From contig NZ_JACFYZ010000001.1 of the NCBI RefSeq assembly GCF_015712065.1, positions 992,001-1,056,000 of the forward strand: a stretch of DNA of 64,000 bases, in the 5' to 3' direction. Every line of letters begins with the position of its first letter. Positions within the stretch are counted from its first letter, which is position 1. Shown here piece after piece: positions 36,729-45,301 of this stretch. The translations under genes and the position numbers were made by a program. Source of the stretch: Ectopseudomonas chengduensis. GTDB lineage: Bacteria > Pseudomonadota > Gammaproteobacteria > Pseudomonadales > Pseudomonadaceae. The notes beneath the pieces were generated by a model. That model ran no database searches. It worked only from the letters and a program-made list of their open reading frames with translations, and was not told the origin of the DNA.

Positions 36729-37349
36729 ATGCTGTTCGCCGACCCCTTGCCCGCACTCGCCGACCCCTTGCCCGCACTCGCCGATGCCGAGCTGGATTAT
36801 CTGCCCGGCTGGGTCGACCCCGCGCTCGCCGATAACTGGCTGCATATGCTGGTCGAGCAGACGCCCTGGCAGCAGCCGGAGTTGTTCATCCACGGCCGTT
36901 ACCACCGCACGCCACGGCTGACGGCTTGGTATGGCGACCCCGAGGCGCGTTACCGCTATTCCGGGAAGATCCACGAGCCCTTGCCCTGGACGCCGCTGCT
37001 GAACGAGATTCGCCAACGGATCGAGAAAGAGGTCGGGCAACCGCTCAATGCCGTGCTGCTCAACCACTACCGCGACGGCCAGGACTCCATGGGCTGGCAC
37101 AGCGATGCCGAGCCGGAACTGGGGCGCAATCCGCTGATCGCTTCGCTCAACCTCGGCGGCAGCCGGCGTTTCGATCTGCGCCGGGTTGGCAGCACGCGCA
37201 TCGAACATTCGTTGACGCTGGAGCATGCTTCGCTACTGGTCATGCGCGGGCCGACCCAGCATCATTGGCAGCACCAAGTGGCAAAGACGCGCCAAGCCTG
37301 CGCGCCACGCCTGAACCTGACCTTTCGCCTGATCCGGTTTCCGCTATGA
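36729..37349 (+). CDS. alkB: Alpha-ketoglutarate-dependent dioxygenase AlkB-type
   Basis: This is a 206-residue Fe(II)/2-oxoglutarate dioxygenase that repairs alkylated bases. The iron ligands are H124 and D126 in MGWHSDAEPEL and H182 in HHWQHQVAKT. The 2-oxoglutarate contacts are NHYRDG (112-117) and R200 in NLTFR. It resembles human ALKBH2/3 and the Pseudomonas AlkB-like group rather than E. coli AlkB. The N-terminus contains two tandem copies of a 21-bp unit, so residues 4-10 and 11-17 are both ADPLPAL. Its stop overlaps the start of the next small gene (ATGA). Confidence 0.93.
   Translation: MLFADPLPALADPLPALADAELDYLPGWVDPALADNWLHMLVEQTPWQQPELFIHGRYHRTPRLTAWYGDPEARYRYSGKIHEPLPWTPLLNEIRQRIEKEVGQPLNAVLLNHYRDGQDSMGWHSDAEPELGRNPLIASLNLGGSRRFDLRRVGSTRIEHSLTLEHASLLVMRGPTQHHWQHQVAKTRQACAPRLNLTFRLIRFPL
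36738..36779 (+). repeat. Two-copy 21-bp tandem repeat in the alkB N-terminus
   Basis: GCCGACCCCTTGCCCGCACT plus C occurs at 36738-36758 and again, base for base, at 36759-36779, followed by a third partial GCCGA. It keeps the frame and adds the seven residues ADPLPAL. This looks like a recent slippage duplication. Confidence 0.9.
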
Positions 37350-37507
37350 GCAATGACGACAAGCTGATCGATTTCGCCGCCGAGCGCGACAAGCGTATCC
37401 ACGACCTCAACGACAAGCGCCTCAACGAGATGCGCCAGGTTTTCGAGCAGGTGTTGCCGATCGGCAAGGCCAAAAAGAAGTCCAAGAGCAAACCCAAGAA
37501 ACGCTGA
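37346..37507 (+). CDS. Small lysine-rich protein coupled to alkB
   Basis: This is a 53-residue ORF beginning MSNDDKLIDFAAERDKRIHD, with the ATG overlapping the alkB stop. It is very hydrophilic; the last 15 residues are almost all lysine and serine (KAKKKSKSKPKKR). This could be a nucleic-acid-binding tail. Coupling to alkB makes it probably real, though its function is unknown. Confidence 0.65.
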   Translation: MSNDDKLIDFAAERDKRIHDLNDKRLNEMRQVFEQVLPIGKAKKKSKSKPKKR

Positions 37508-37576
37508 AAATCCCGCCGTTCAATCGTTGTGCACGGCTGCCAGGCCGTGCTTCCCGCCTCGTACCCTCTCGATTTC

Positions 37577-37590
37577 TTGACCTGCGTCAG
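37577..37590 (+). promoter_or_regulatory. Weak Anr-like half site upstream of ccoM
   Basis: TTGAC-ctgc-GTCAG resembles the Anr/FNR consensus TTGAT-N4-ATCAA in the left half and partly on the right. It lies 51 bp before the strong box, so it could be a secondary Anr or Dnr contact. Confidence 0.35.
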
Positions 37591-37627
37591 TATTCCCGTA
37601 GGCCCGCTCGCGCCTGCTCGTCGGCCA

Positions 37628-37641
37628 TTGACCCAGATCAA
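37628..37641 (+). promoter_or_regulatory. Anr (FNR-type) box upstream of ccoM
   Basis: TTGACccagATCAA differs from the FNR/Anr consensus TTGAT-N4-ATCAA at one base. It is 66 nt before the ATG at 37708; GATACC at 37661-37666 is a possible -10. This places the small gene under low-oxygen control. Confidence 0.75.
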
Positions 37642-37707
37642 TTTTCCCGCCGCCAGCGCTGATACCGTGAAGCCATCCCAGACAGACAGGCACAACAGGA
37701 GGCAGCC

Positions 37708-37824
37708 ATGTTCGTCGATACAGTGGTTCTCGCCGGAGTCGGCACCGTACTTCTGATGGTCGCGTTCTTCGGGGGTGTTGGTTACTTCATCTGGAAGGAT
37801 GCGCACAAGCGCAAGCAGAGCTGA
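37708..37824 (+). CDS. ccoM: Probable cbb3 cytochrome oxidase small subunit CcoM (38 aa)
   Basis: This very small ORF translates as MFVDTVVLAGVGTVLLMVAF, FGGVGYFIWKDAHKRKQS and stop. It has a single membrane helix (about 5-27) and a basic cytoplasmic end, and is preceded by AGGAGG. The pattern V-x-A-G-x-x-T-V-x-L-M-V-A-F ... F-I-W-K-D-x-H-K is that of CcoM, the extra small subunit seen in the P. stutzeri cbb3 oxidase (from memory). An Anr box upstream and a strong terminator make it a self-contained low-oxygen transcription unit away from ccoNOP. The family match cannot be checked here, hence medium confidence. Confidence 0.72.
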   Translation: MFVDTVVLAGVGTVLLMVAFFGGVGYFIWKDAHKRKQS

Positions 37825-37857
37825 TCCTTCCAGTTCAATGGGCACGCAAGGCAATTC

Positions 37858-37882
37858 GGGCGACTTCGGTCGCCCTTTTTTT
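37858..37882 (+). terminator. Rho-independent terminator after ccoM
   Basis: GGGCGAC-ttcg-GTCGCCC (37858-37875) followed by seven T. The 7-bp GC stem with a UUCG tetraloop is a classical strong terminator. Confidence 0.9.
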
Positions 37883-37931
37883 ATTTGCGCGTTGCCCACC
37901 TGAGATCGCAGCACCTTCTGGGCATAAATAC

Positions 37932-37975
37932 TTAGCTAGCTAATAATTGAGTTTCGCACGGAGGCGCAACTCAAT
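37932..37975. promoter_or_regulatory. Palindromes upstream of the FUSC efflux operon
   Basis: TTAGCTAGCTAA (37932-37943) is a perfect 12-bp palindrome, and ATTGAGTT (37946-37953) is mirrored by AACTCAAT (37968-37975). Both lie in the last 90 bp before the operon start. The first looks like a MarR-family operator. No regulator gene is adjacent, so the protein would be encoded elsewhere. Confidence 0.5.
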
Positions 37976-38019
37976 CGCTACAGCTATGTTCAGGGCTGAG
38001 ATTCTTTCAGGTAGCCATC

Positions 38020-40032
38020 GTGCGTGATTCCTTGCTGGCGTTTCTCGCGCCAAGCTCACAAGCCGTTCAATTTGCCATCAAGACCCTGCTCGGCGGTGGT
38101 CTGGCGCTGTGGTGCGCGTTGCGTTTCGGCCTGGAACAGCCACAGTGGGCGCTGATGACCGCGTTCATCGTCGCCCAGCCGCTGTCTGGCATGGTCGTGC
38201 AGAAGGGCCTGGCACGGCTGCTCGGCACGCTGGTCGGCACCTTCATGGCCGTGGTGATGATGGGGCTGTTCGCCCAGGCGCCGCTGTTGTTCGTGCTGGC
38301 GTTCGCCCTGTGGCTGGCGCTGTGCACGGCATCCTCAACCATGTTGCGCAGCACCTGGTCGTACTCTTTCGTGCTGGCCGGCTACACCGTGGCGATCATC
38401 GCCTTGCCAGCCATCGGCAAGCCGCATGTGGTGTTCGACGAGGCCATCGCCCGTTGCACGGAAATCTGCCTGGGCATCACCTGCGCCACCCTGAGCAGCG
38501 CCTTGCTCTGGCCGCAGCGGGTCGAACGACAACTGGCGCAGCAGGCACGTAACGCCTGGCAGGCTGGAGTAGCGGCGTCGCGCCAGGCGCTGGCTGGTGA
38601 GGCCGGCTCGCGGCAAGGCTTGCTGGAAGTGTTGGCGCGCATCGTCGCGGTGGATGCTCAGCGTGAGCATGCCTGGTTCGAGGGCGCGCAAGGGCGCCAG
38701 CGAGCCGTGGCGCTGAGGGTGCTGAGCCGTGATCTGCTCGGCATGTTGCGTCTGGCTCGTGGCGTGGCGCGACAGTGGCGGCAACTGAGCAGCAGCGAGG
38801 CGCAGGCTGTCGCGCCCTGGCTGCAAGTGGTGGATGAGCGCCTGCAGCAGGCGCAGCCAGAAAGCTTGTTGGAATTGGTCGAGCAACTGCGCCATGCGGC
38901 GCAGGACGAAGAATTGAGCGGTGGCCAGCAGCTGTGCCTGGAACGCTTGATGGTGCTGCTGTTGCGTGTCGAGGATGCCAGTCGCGCCTTGCTCGCGGTC
39001 GAGGAGGGCAGGGCACCGGCCGATGCGCCGCGCGCCTTGTCCTGGCACTACGATTGGCAGACTGCGCTGGTGTATGGCTCACGCAGCGCGCTGACCTTCC
39101 TGGTTCTGGCGGCATTCTGGCTGGCCACTGGCTGGACCCACGCCACCGGTGCGCTGCTGCTGGCCTGCGTGGTGTGCAGCCTGTTCGCCCGGCTCGAAGC
39201 GGCGCCGCAGATCGGCATGATGTTTCTGCGCGGCATCTTCTACGCACTGCCAGTGGCGTTCTTCGTGGGTCAGATTCTGATGCCGCAGATCGACGGCTTC
39301 GTGATGCTCTGCATGGTGCTGGGTGTGCCGTTGTTCTTTGGTGTGCTGGGTATGGCCAAGCCGGCGACGGCTGCGACCTCGACCTCGTTTTGCCTGCACT
39401 TCATCGTGCTCTGCCTGCCGGCACCGGGTGTCGGCTACAACGTCGAGTTCTTCCTCAATGAGGCGCCAGGCATGCTGATAGGCGTGGGTTGTGCGGTGAT
39501 AGCTTTCAAGCTGGTGGTGCTGCGCAATCCGGTCTGGCATGGCCGGCGCCTGATGCAGGCGATCCTGACCGACCTCGGGCGCCTGACCCGTCGCGACCTG
39601 GGCCGCGCCGAAAACTGGTTCGGCGGGCGCATGGCGGATCGTCTGCTGCAGTTGGCGCGGCATTATCCGGCGCGGCCGGATCAGGCTCGCAGCCGCTGGG
39701 ACGATGGCGTGGCTGGCCTTGATCTGGGCGACGAGTTGCTGCACCTGCGCAAGTGCCTGGCCAATGCCGATGCTGGCCTGGCGCGGTCGCAGCAGCGTTT
39801 CCTGGAACACCTCGATGACGCGCTGGAGCGTGGCCCCGCGCCAGGGCGTGAAGACGATCTGAACGCAGCGGTGGCCGAATTGCAGGAGGCCCTGCGCGCC
39901 TGCACGCCGAGCATCGACAAGCGCCTGGCCGAGGCGGCGCTGTTGCAGCTGCAGAGCGGCTGGCGCCACTGGTGCCAACTCAGAACCTGTGTAGGGCCTA
40001 GCGAGCTAGAGCCGTGCAAGGCGCTACGTTAG
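38020..40032 (+). CDS. FUSC/AaeB-type aromatic-compound efflux membrane protein
   Basis: This is a 670-residue inner-membrane protein of the FUSC family (fusaric acid resistance, AaeB). Two blocks of five or six membrane helices (about 15-160 and 345-500) are separated by a cytoplasmic helical part, and a second cytoplasmic domain makes up the end. It starts with GTG at 38020. The first block includes ALMTAFIVAQPLSGMVVQKG. The last 15 or so residues (VGPSELEPCKALR) are encoded in DNA that looks like a dispersed repeat, so the natural C-terminus may have been altered. It is followed by DUF1656 and HlyD-type genes, the usual tripartite layout. Confidence 0.9.
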   Translation: MRDSLLAFLAPSSQAVQFAIKTLLGGGLALWCALRFGLEQPQWALMTAFIVAQPLSGMVVQKGLARLLGTLVGTFMAVVMMGLFAQAPLLFVLAFALWLALCTASSTMLRSTWSYSFVLAGYTVAIIALPAIGKPHVVFDEAIARCTEICLGITCATLSSALLWPQRVERQLAQQARNAWQAGVAASRQALAGEAGSRQGLLEVLARIVAVDAQREHAWFEGAQGRQRAVALRVLSRDLLGMLRLARGVARQWRQLSSSEAQAVAPWLQVVDERLQQAQPESLLELVEQLRHAAQDEELSGGQQLCLERLMVLLLRVEDASRALLAVEEGRAPADAPRALSWHYDWQTALVYGSRSALTFLVLAAFWLATGWTHATGALLLACVVCSLFARLEAAPQIGMMFLRGIFYALPVAFFVGQILMPQIDGFVMLCMVLGVPLFFGVLGMAKPATAATSTSFCLHFIVLCLPAPGVGYNVEFFLNEAPGMLIGVGCAVIAFKLVVLRNPVWHGRRLMQAILTDLGRLTRRDLGRAENWFGGRMADRLLQLARHYPARPDQARSRWDDGVAGLDLGDELLHLRKCLANADAGLARSQQRFLEHLDDALERGPAPGREDDLNAAVAELQEALRACTPSIDKRLAEAALLQLQSGWRHWCQLRTCVGPSELEPCKALR

Positions 40033-40135
40033 TAACAGCCTCCGGCTGGTCAAAACAGGCGAAGAACGGTCGGAGTCGCGTTCGACTTTACAAGCGGTAA
40101 ATGAGCAGTCTGAGCCTGTTTTTAACACAGCAGGG
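39990..40135. repeat. Probable dispersed repeat at the end of the FUSC gene
   Basis: The stretch from GTGTAGGGCCTAGCGAGCTA to GAGCCTGTTTTTAACACAGC looks unlike the flanking coding DNA. I recognise the phrase (gaagaacggtcggagtcgcg, then tttacaagcggtaaatgagc) as recurrent in Pseudomonas intergenic regions. No second copy is in this window, so it rests on memory only. Confidence 0.35.
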
Positions 40136-40179
40136 CCGACGCGCAGCAGGTCTTACACTGGTTCTGGAGGGAGGAGCGC

Positions 40180-40383
40180 ATGGGTCTACATGAATGGTCG
40201 CTGGGTGGCGTACTGCTGAGCCCGATGGCGGCCTACGCGGTATTGGCGCTGTTGCTGACTGGCGTGTTGCGCCTGGGCTTGCAGCGCATAGGGTTGTCGC
40301 GCTGGATCTGGCACGAAGCCCTGTTCGATTGTGCCTTGTATGTCTGTGTCCTAGCGGCCGTGATTGCCGTGCTGGGGCGGTAA
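40180..40383 (+). CDS. DUF1656 small membrane protein of the efflux operon (AaeX-like)
   Basis: This is a 67-residue protein with two membrane helices (about 10-30 and 46-65). It begins MGLHEWSLGGVLLSPMAAYA, typical of DUF1656/AaeX. It occurs between FUSC and HlyD-type genes in many proteobacteria. It is likely an accessory subunit of the pump; no biochemical role is known. GGAGGGAGGAGCGC lies just upstream, giving a strong ribosome site. The HlyD gene starts 11 bp later. Confidence 0.9.
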   Translation: MGLHEWSLGGVLLSPMAAYAVLALLLTGVLRLGLQRIGLSRWIWHEALFDCALYVCVLAAVIAVLGR

Positions 40384-40394
40384 GGAGAGAAAGC

Positions 40395-41246
40395 ATGCGT
40401 TCGACCATTCGAGTCGGCATCACCCTGGCCATGGTGGTGGCGGCGATCTTCGCCGGCTCCTGGATCTGGCAGCACTATATGTACTCGCCCTGGACGCGCG
40501 ACGCCCGCGTGCGCGCCGACGTAGTGACCATCGCCCCGGACGTGTCCGGCTGGGTGGTCGAGCTCAAGGTGCGCGACAACCAGCAGGTCAAGGCAGGTGA
40601 TCTGCTGATGAGCATCGACCGCGACCGCTATCAAGCGGCGGTGGAGAAGGCCAAGGCGGTGGTGGACATTCGCCGCCAGCAGTTGAGCCTGCGCGAGCAC
40701 GAGGCTTCGCGCCGCTCGCGCCTGGGTGCCCAAGCAATCAGCGCCGAGCTGCTGGAAAACGCGCAGATCAATGCCGAGATGGCGCGCAGCGAATACCGCG
40801 AGGCGCAGGCCGATCTACGTGTGGCCGAGCTGAATCTGGCGCGCAGCGAAGTGCATGCCCCGCGCGATGGGCAGATTACCAACCTGGTGCTGGCGCAGGG
40901 CAACTACGTGAATGCCGGGCAGGCGGTGATGGCGCTGGTCGATACCCAGTCGTTCTACGTACAGGCGTATTTCGAGGAGACCAAGCTGCCGCGCATTCAG
41001 GTCGGCGCGCCGGTGGAGGTCTGGTTGATGGGCGGGGATCAGCAGATTCGCGGCGAGGTGGACAGCATCAGCCGCGGCATCACCGACCGCAACGCCAGCC
41101 CGGACGGGCAGTTGCTGGCCGATGTCGAGCCGACCTTCAACTGGGTGCGTCTGGCGCAGCGTATTCCGGTACACATCAGGCTGGATGAGGTACCCGAGGG
41201 TTTGGTACTGAGTGCTGGCATGACTGCCAGCGTAAGGGTGGAGTAG
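40395..41246 (+). CDS. HlyD-family periplasmic adaptor of the FUSC pump (AaeA/EmrA-like)
   Basis: This is a 283-residue membrane-fusion protein. A single N-terminal membrane anchor (VGITLAMVVAAIFAGSWIW) is followed by the first lipoyl half TIAPDVSGWVVELKVRDNQQ, a coiled-coil hairpin (about 80-145), the second half VHAPRDGQITNLVLAQGNYV and the beta-barrel. The start is ATG 40395 after AAGGAGAG. It should link the FUSC pump to an outer-membrane channel that is not encoded nearby. The operon probably exports aromatic or weak acids, by family analogy. Confidence 0.92.
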   Translation: MRSTIRVGITLAMVVAAIFAGSWIWQHYMYSPWTRDARVRADVVTIAPDVSGWVVELKVRDNQQVKAGDLLMSIDRDRYQAAVEKAKAVVDIRRQQLSLREHEASRRSRLGAQAISAELLENAQINAEMARSEYREAQADLRVAELNLARSEVHAPRDGQITNLVLAQGNYVNAGQAVMALVDTQSFYVQAYFEETKLPRIQVGAPVEVWLMGGDQQIRGEVDSISRGITDRNASPDGQLLADVEPTFNWVRLAQRIPVHIRLDEVPEGLVLSAGMTASVRVE

Positions 41247-41260
41247 CGCGGTTCTGACTG

Positions 41261-41345
41261 GTAGGAGCCGCGCCTCGCGGCGAATGGCTCAGGCAACGTC
41301 GATAATGAGTTGAACCCACTATTCGCCCCGGGGCGGGGCTCCTAC
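41261..41345. repeat. REP-like inverted repeat between the HlyD-type gene and codA
   Basis: GTAGGAGCCgcgcctcgcgg at the left is mirrored by a GGGGCGGGGCTCCTAC-type end at 41330-41345, with ATTCGCC/GGCGAAT inside. It occupies nearly the whole gap between two convergent genes and may terminate both. Confidence 0.75.
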
Positions 41346-41353
41346 ACATTGTG

Positions 41354-42589
41354 TCAGGCGCGCTCGATCTGTGCCGGCGTGCGGCGCATCAGCACCTTGC
41401 CGTGGCGGATGGATACCAGCGCGTGGCCCTGGCTGCGCACCATCTCGTAATCGTCCGGTGCCGAGAGAATCAGCAGGTTGGCCGGGCGACCCACTTCCAG
41501 ACCATAGCGATCACCCAGCGCCAGCGCGCGGGCCGAGTTGTCGGTGATCAGATCCAGGCTGCGCTTGAGGTCTTCGTAGCCAAGCATGTGGCAGATGTGC
41601 AGGCCGGCTTCGAGGATGCGCAGGATGTTGCCGTTACCCAGCGGATACCAGGGGTCGACGATGGAGTCCTGGCCGAAGCACACGTTCATCCCGGCGCGGT
41701 CGATCTCCGCCACGCGGGTCAGGCCACGGCGTTTCGGGTAGGTGTCGAAGCGGCCTTGCAGGTGGATGCTCTCGGTGGGGCAGGAGATGAAGCTGATGCC
41801 GCTCATCTTCAGCAGGCGGAACAGCTTGGAGCAGTAGGCGTTGTCGTAGGAGCCCATGGCCGTGGTGTGACTGGCGGTGACCCGCGCGCCCATGCCGCGC
41901 ACGCGGGCCTCCTCGGCCAGCACCTCGAGAAAGCGCGACTGCGGGTCGTCGGTCTCGTCGCAGTGCACGTCCACCAGGCAGCCGCTGCGTTCGGCCAGGT
42001 CCATGAGGAACTTGATCGACGACACGCCCTGGTCGCGGGTGTTCTCGAAGTGCGGGATGCCGCCAACCACGTCGGCGCCCAGCTCGATGGCTTGCTCCAT
42101 CAACGCGCGACCGTTGGCGTAGGACTCGATGCCCTCCTGCGGGAAGGCGACGATCTGCAGGTCGATCAGGTGGCGGGTTTCTTCGCGTACTTCGAGCATG
42201 GCCTTGAGCGCGGCCAGGGTCGGGTCGGTGACGTCGACGTGCGTGCGCACGTGCTGGATGCCATGGTCGACCAGCATGTCGATGGTCTTCTTGGCGCGGG
42301 TCTTGGTGTCTTCATGGGTGACCAGCGCCTTGCGCTCGGCCCAGCGCTCGATGCCCTCGAACAGCGTGCCGCTCATGTTCCAGGCCGGCTCGCCGGCTGT
42401 GAGCGTGGCATCGAGGTGGATGTGCGGCTCGACGAAGGGCGGCACGACGAGATTGCCGGCAGCGTCCAGGTCGCCTTCTGCAATGGGATGCAGGGCATGC
42501 TGGGCCTCGATGGCTGCGATGCGCTCATCGTCCAGGGTGATGCGGTGCAGGCCGTCGCGGCCGCGCAGGCGTGCATTGTGGATGATCAT
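41354..42589 (-). CDS. codA: Cytosine deaminase CodA (amidohydrolase)
   Basis: This is a 411-residue amidohydrolase that converts cytosine to uracil and ammonia. Metal-binding motifs are PHIHLDATL near residue 55, [10 protein letters not shown] (about 205-215), the later [12 protein letters not shown], and the Asp in [17 protein letters not shown]. All match bacterial CodA (E. coli 427). It lies 11 bp after the pucR-type gene and downstream of codB, so uptake, regulation and deamination form one operon. Confidence 0.93.
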   Translation of the reverse strand: MIIHNARLRGRDGLHRITLDDERIAAIEAQHALHPIAEGDLDAAGNLVVPPFVEPHIHLDATLTAGEPAWNMSGTLFEGIERWAERKALVTHEDTKTRAKKTIDMLVDHGIQHVRTHVDVTDPTLAALKAMLEVREETRHLIDLQIVAFPQEGIESYANGRALMEQAIELGADVVGGIPHFENTRDQGVSSIKFLMDLAERSGCLVDVHCDETDDPQSRFLEVLAEEARVRGMGARVTASHTTAMGSYDNAYCSKLFRLLKMSGISFISCPTESIHLQGRFDTYPKRRGLTRVAEIDRAGMNVCFGQDSIVDPWYPLGNGNILRILEAGLHICHMLGYEDLKRSLDLITDNSARALALGDRYGLEVGRPANLLILSAPDDYEMVRSQGHALVSIRHGKVLMRRTPAQIERA

Positions 42590-42600
42590 CAGGTTTCCTC

Positions 42601-43824
42601 TCAGGCAGGCGACGACAGGCGCCGGATCAACAGCGCAACGCTGATGTTCAGGCGGTCGTGCGGATCTTCGAACGAGCAGCCGGTCAGCGCTTCGATGCGT
42701 TGTAAACGGTAGCTCAGGGTATTACGGTGAACGTTGAGGCGTTGCGCGGCCAGGGCCAGGTTGCCGTTCTCGGCGAACCAGGCCTCCAGCGTCGGCATCA
42801 GTACCGGTTGGTGGCGCGAGTCGTCGCCAATCAGCGGGCCGACCACGCGCTCGACGAAGCGATCGAGCAGGCTGCGGTCGCGAATCGCGCCGAGCAGTTC
42901 CAGCACGCCTAATTCATTGAAACTGCACAGGCCCAGGCGTTCGGGAAAGCGCTGCGCCACAGCCAGGGCCTGACGCGCCTCACCCAGGCCCTGGGCGAAA
43001 CGCGGCGCCTCGCAACCGGCGCTGCCCAGACCGAGGAACAGACGTAGCGGACCCAACTGCGGGCGCAGTTCGTCGAGCAGCGCAGTCATGGCCTGGCGAT
43101 TACGGGCTTCGGCCTGGCCGTCAGGGCAGGGCAGCAGGGCGATCCAGTGACGGCCCTGGCTGACCAGTGGCAGCGCGTCACCGAGTTCGCCGAGGCTCTG
43201 TTCCAGGCGCCGTTGCAGCAGTTGCTGACGGCTCTGCAACTGGCGCTCGGCGTCTTCATCAGGCAAGTCGCCGAACAGTTGCTCGCTGCCGTCGAGACGC
43301 AACAGCGCCACTTGACGCGGTACGTGCAGCGCCAGTCCCAGGCTGTCGCCGCGTTGCAGCAAAACGTCGAGCGACTGGTAGTCACCGTCGAGCACCTGCT
43401 CCAGCACATGCTGGCGCGAGCGGCCGAGCTGCTGCGCCTGCACCAGCGCGGTGCCGATGGCCTGGGTGACCACCACCATCTTCAGCGCGTAGGGCTGCTC
43501 GATCAGCGGCAGGTTCAGGCGCTCGGCTTCGGCGATGACGCTGGGCGGGATGGCCTGGATGAACTCCGCGCCGGTGAGGATGACCAGGCCGGCGACCACA
43601 CGCTCATGACCCTCGCGCACCAGGCGCAGCAGGTTGGCCTCGTCGCGCGGGTGGTTGATGCCGGTGACGAAGATCAGCTCGCCGCCCATCACCCAGTCGG
43701 CGATGCCTTCGTTTTCGGCCACGTAGGGCCAGCGCACGGCATTGTCGCGCCCGGCCTGGCCGGCACGCAGGCGCATGCTGGCCAGATCGGGCAGGGCGAG
43801 TATGTCGGCGATGGTCAGACTCAC
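42601..43824 (-). CDS. PucR-family transcriptional regulator within the cod operon
   Basis: This is a 407-residue regulator. The N-terminal PucR purine-catabolism domain (about 5-120: [21 protein letters not shown] and [18 protein letters not shown]) is followed by a GGDEF-like middle part and the C-terminal PucR helix-turn-helix ([20 protein letters not shown] then [18 protein letters not shown]). Its first four bases overlap the codB stop. Family members respond to purine or pyrimidine-related ligands, so it probably senses cytosine or a product and controls codB-pucR-codA. Being inside the operon suggests autoregulation. Confidence 0.92.
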   Translation of the reverse strand: MSLTIADILALPDLASMRLRAGQAGRDNAVRWPYVAENEGIADWVMGGELIFVTGINHPRDEANLLRLVREGHERVVAGLVILTGAEFIQAIPPSVIAEAERLNLPLIEQPYALKMVVVTQAIGTALVQAQQLGRSRQHVLEQVLDGDYQSLDVLLQRGDSLGLALHVPRQVALLRLDGSEQLFGDLPDEDAERQLQSRQQLLQRRLEQSLGELGDALPLVSQGRHWIALLPCPDGQAEARNRQAMTALLDELRPQLGPLRLFLGLGSAGCEAPRFAQGLGEARQALAVAQRFPERLGLCSFNELGVLELLGAIRDRSLLDRFVERVVGPLIGDDSRHQPVLMPTLEAWFAENGNLALAAQRLNVHRNTLSYRLQRIEALTGCSFEDPHDRLNISVALLIRRLSSPA

Positions 43825-45092
43825 GCGCCAGCGACCTGCTGGCGGCCGGCCAGGGCCTTGTTCGCCTCGAACAGCACCACGTAGGCCAGGGCAGCCAGGG
43901 CGATGCCCACCAGCGGCGCGACCCAGGGCGAGAAGTAGGCGCTCAGCGCACCGATCAGGTAGGCGCCCAGGCCGACCCAGTTGAATGCGGGCAGGCGCAC
44001 ATCGGCCAGTTTCGGGTAGCGCGCGCGGTGGCCGTAGAAGAAGTCAGCCATCATCACACCGCCAATTGGCGGGATGATCGAGCCGAGCAGAATCAGGAAG
44101 GGGATCAGCATCTCGTACATGCCGCCGATGGCCAGCAGGGTGCCGATGCCGGCGCCGACCAGGGTCACGGTCTTGCGCTTGCCGGTGCGCAGCAGGTTGC
44201 AGCCGGCGGCGGCGAAGTTGTAGATGGTGTTGTCCTGGGTGGTCCACAGGTTGAGGAACAGCATGATCACGGCAGCCATGGACAGGCCCTGCAGCACCAG
44301 CACTTCGACCACGTCCGGTTGCTGATAGACGATGGCGCCATAGGCACCGGCGACGATCATGAGGCCATTGCCGATGAAGAAGCCGAACAGGCTGGCCAGC
44401 ACCGCGACCCGGCCGCTCTTGGCGAAGCGCGTCCAGTTGGTGGCCTGGGTGGCGCCACTGACGAAGGTGCCGAAGACCAGGGTGATGGCCACGCTCAGGC
44501 TCATGCTCTCGGACGGTTCCACCGCGAGCAGGCCAGCGAGGCCGCCGATATCACGGGTGGCGATCCACAGCGAAGCCACCAGCAGCACCAGCATGGCCGG
44601 CACGGCGACGCGCGAGAGCAGATCCAGGCCCTTGTAGCCGACGAAGGCGGTGAGGCAGAAACCGAAGCCGAACAGCACCATCAGCGGGATGGTCAGGCCT
44701 TCGGGCAGGCCGAGAATCTTCACCAGGACGATGGCGATGGTCGCCGTGCCCCAGGCGTACCAGCCGATCTGGGTGAAGCCAAGAAGCATGTCGGACAGCT
44801 TGCTGCCCACCTCGCCGAAGCAGAAACGGCCCATCAGTACCGAGTTCAGCCCACTGCGGCAGGCGATCAGACCCAGTACGGCAGCATACAGACCGAGTAG
44901 CAGGTTACCGATCACTGCAGCCCAGAGCAGGGTGGTGAAGTCGAAGGCCATACCGATCTTGCCGCCAGCGAACATGGTGGCGGTGAAGAAGGTGAAACCG
45001 AACAACAGGATGGCGGTGGAGAACAGCCCCTTGCGCGCGCCGTTGGGCACCTCGCTCAGGGGGTAATCGCTATCGGGGGTGGCGTTGCTCAT
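43821..45092 (-). CDS. codB: Cytosine permease CodB (NCS1 family)
   Basis: This is a 423-residue inner-membrane transporter with about 12 helices. The ATG at 45090-45092 gives MSNATPDSDYPLSEVPNGAR, the usual hydrophilic head; the frame stays open to 45215 but that part is not CodB-like. Motifs include FTFFTATMFAGGKIGMAFDF, GLTQIGWYAWGTA-type helix 4 (LLGFTQIGWYAWGTATIAIV) and NWTRFAKSGRVAVLASLFGF. It imports cytosine for CodA. It overlaps the pucR-type gene by four bases. Confidence 0.93.
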   Translation of the reverse strand: MSNATPDSDYPLSEVPNGARKGLFSTAILLFGFTFFTATMFAGGKIGMAFDFTTLLWAAVIGNLLLGLYAAVLGLIACRSGLNSVLMGRFCFGEVGSKLSDMLLGFTQIGWYAWGTATIAIVLVKILGLPEGLTIPLMVLFGFGFCLTAFVGYKGLDLLSRVAVPAMLVLLVASLWIATRDIGGLAGLLAVEPSESMSLSVAITLVFGTFVSGATQATNWTRFAKSGRVAVLASLFGFFIGNGLMIVAGAYGAIVYQQPDVVEVLVLQGLSMAAVIMLFLNLWTTQDNTIYNFAAAGCNLLRTGKRKTVTLVGAGIGTLLAIGGMYEMLIPFLILLGSIIPPIGGVMMADFFYGHRARYPKLADVRLPAFNWVGLGAYLIGALSAYFSPWVAPLVGIALAALAYVVLFEANKALAGRQQVAGA

Positions 45093-45301
45093 GGACCTGG
45101 CTCCGGTAAGGGTGTGAAGCCTTGGCGATAGCAGGGGGCGTGCCAGAAAGCAGCGCAGCGGGCTGCTTGGTAAGGTAGTCAAAGGATTTTGTGCGAAACG
45201 CACAAGGAAACGCACTTATACGGCGCCAGGTCGCTCAAGGTTTGTGAGTGTAGAACAAAAGTGGTGCGCGACGCAGCGGTCGCGCACCAGTGTGTGGCGA
45301 T

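Noticed and set aside
36738-36779. Short tandem repeat considered as a CRISPR remnant
   Set aside because: Only two directly adjoining copies without spacers, inside a coding sequence; it is a slippage duplication.
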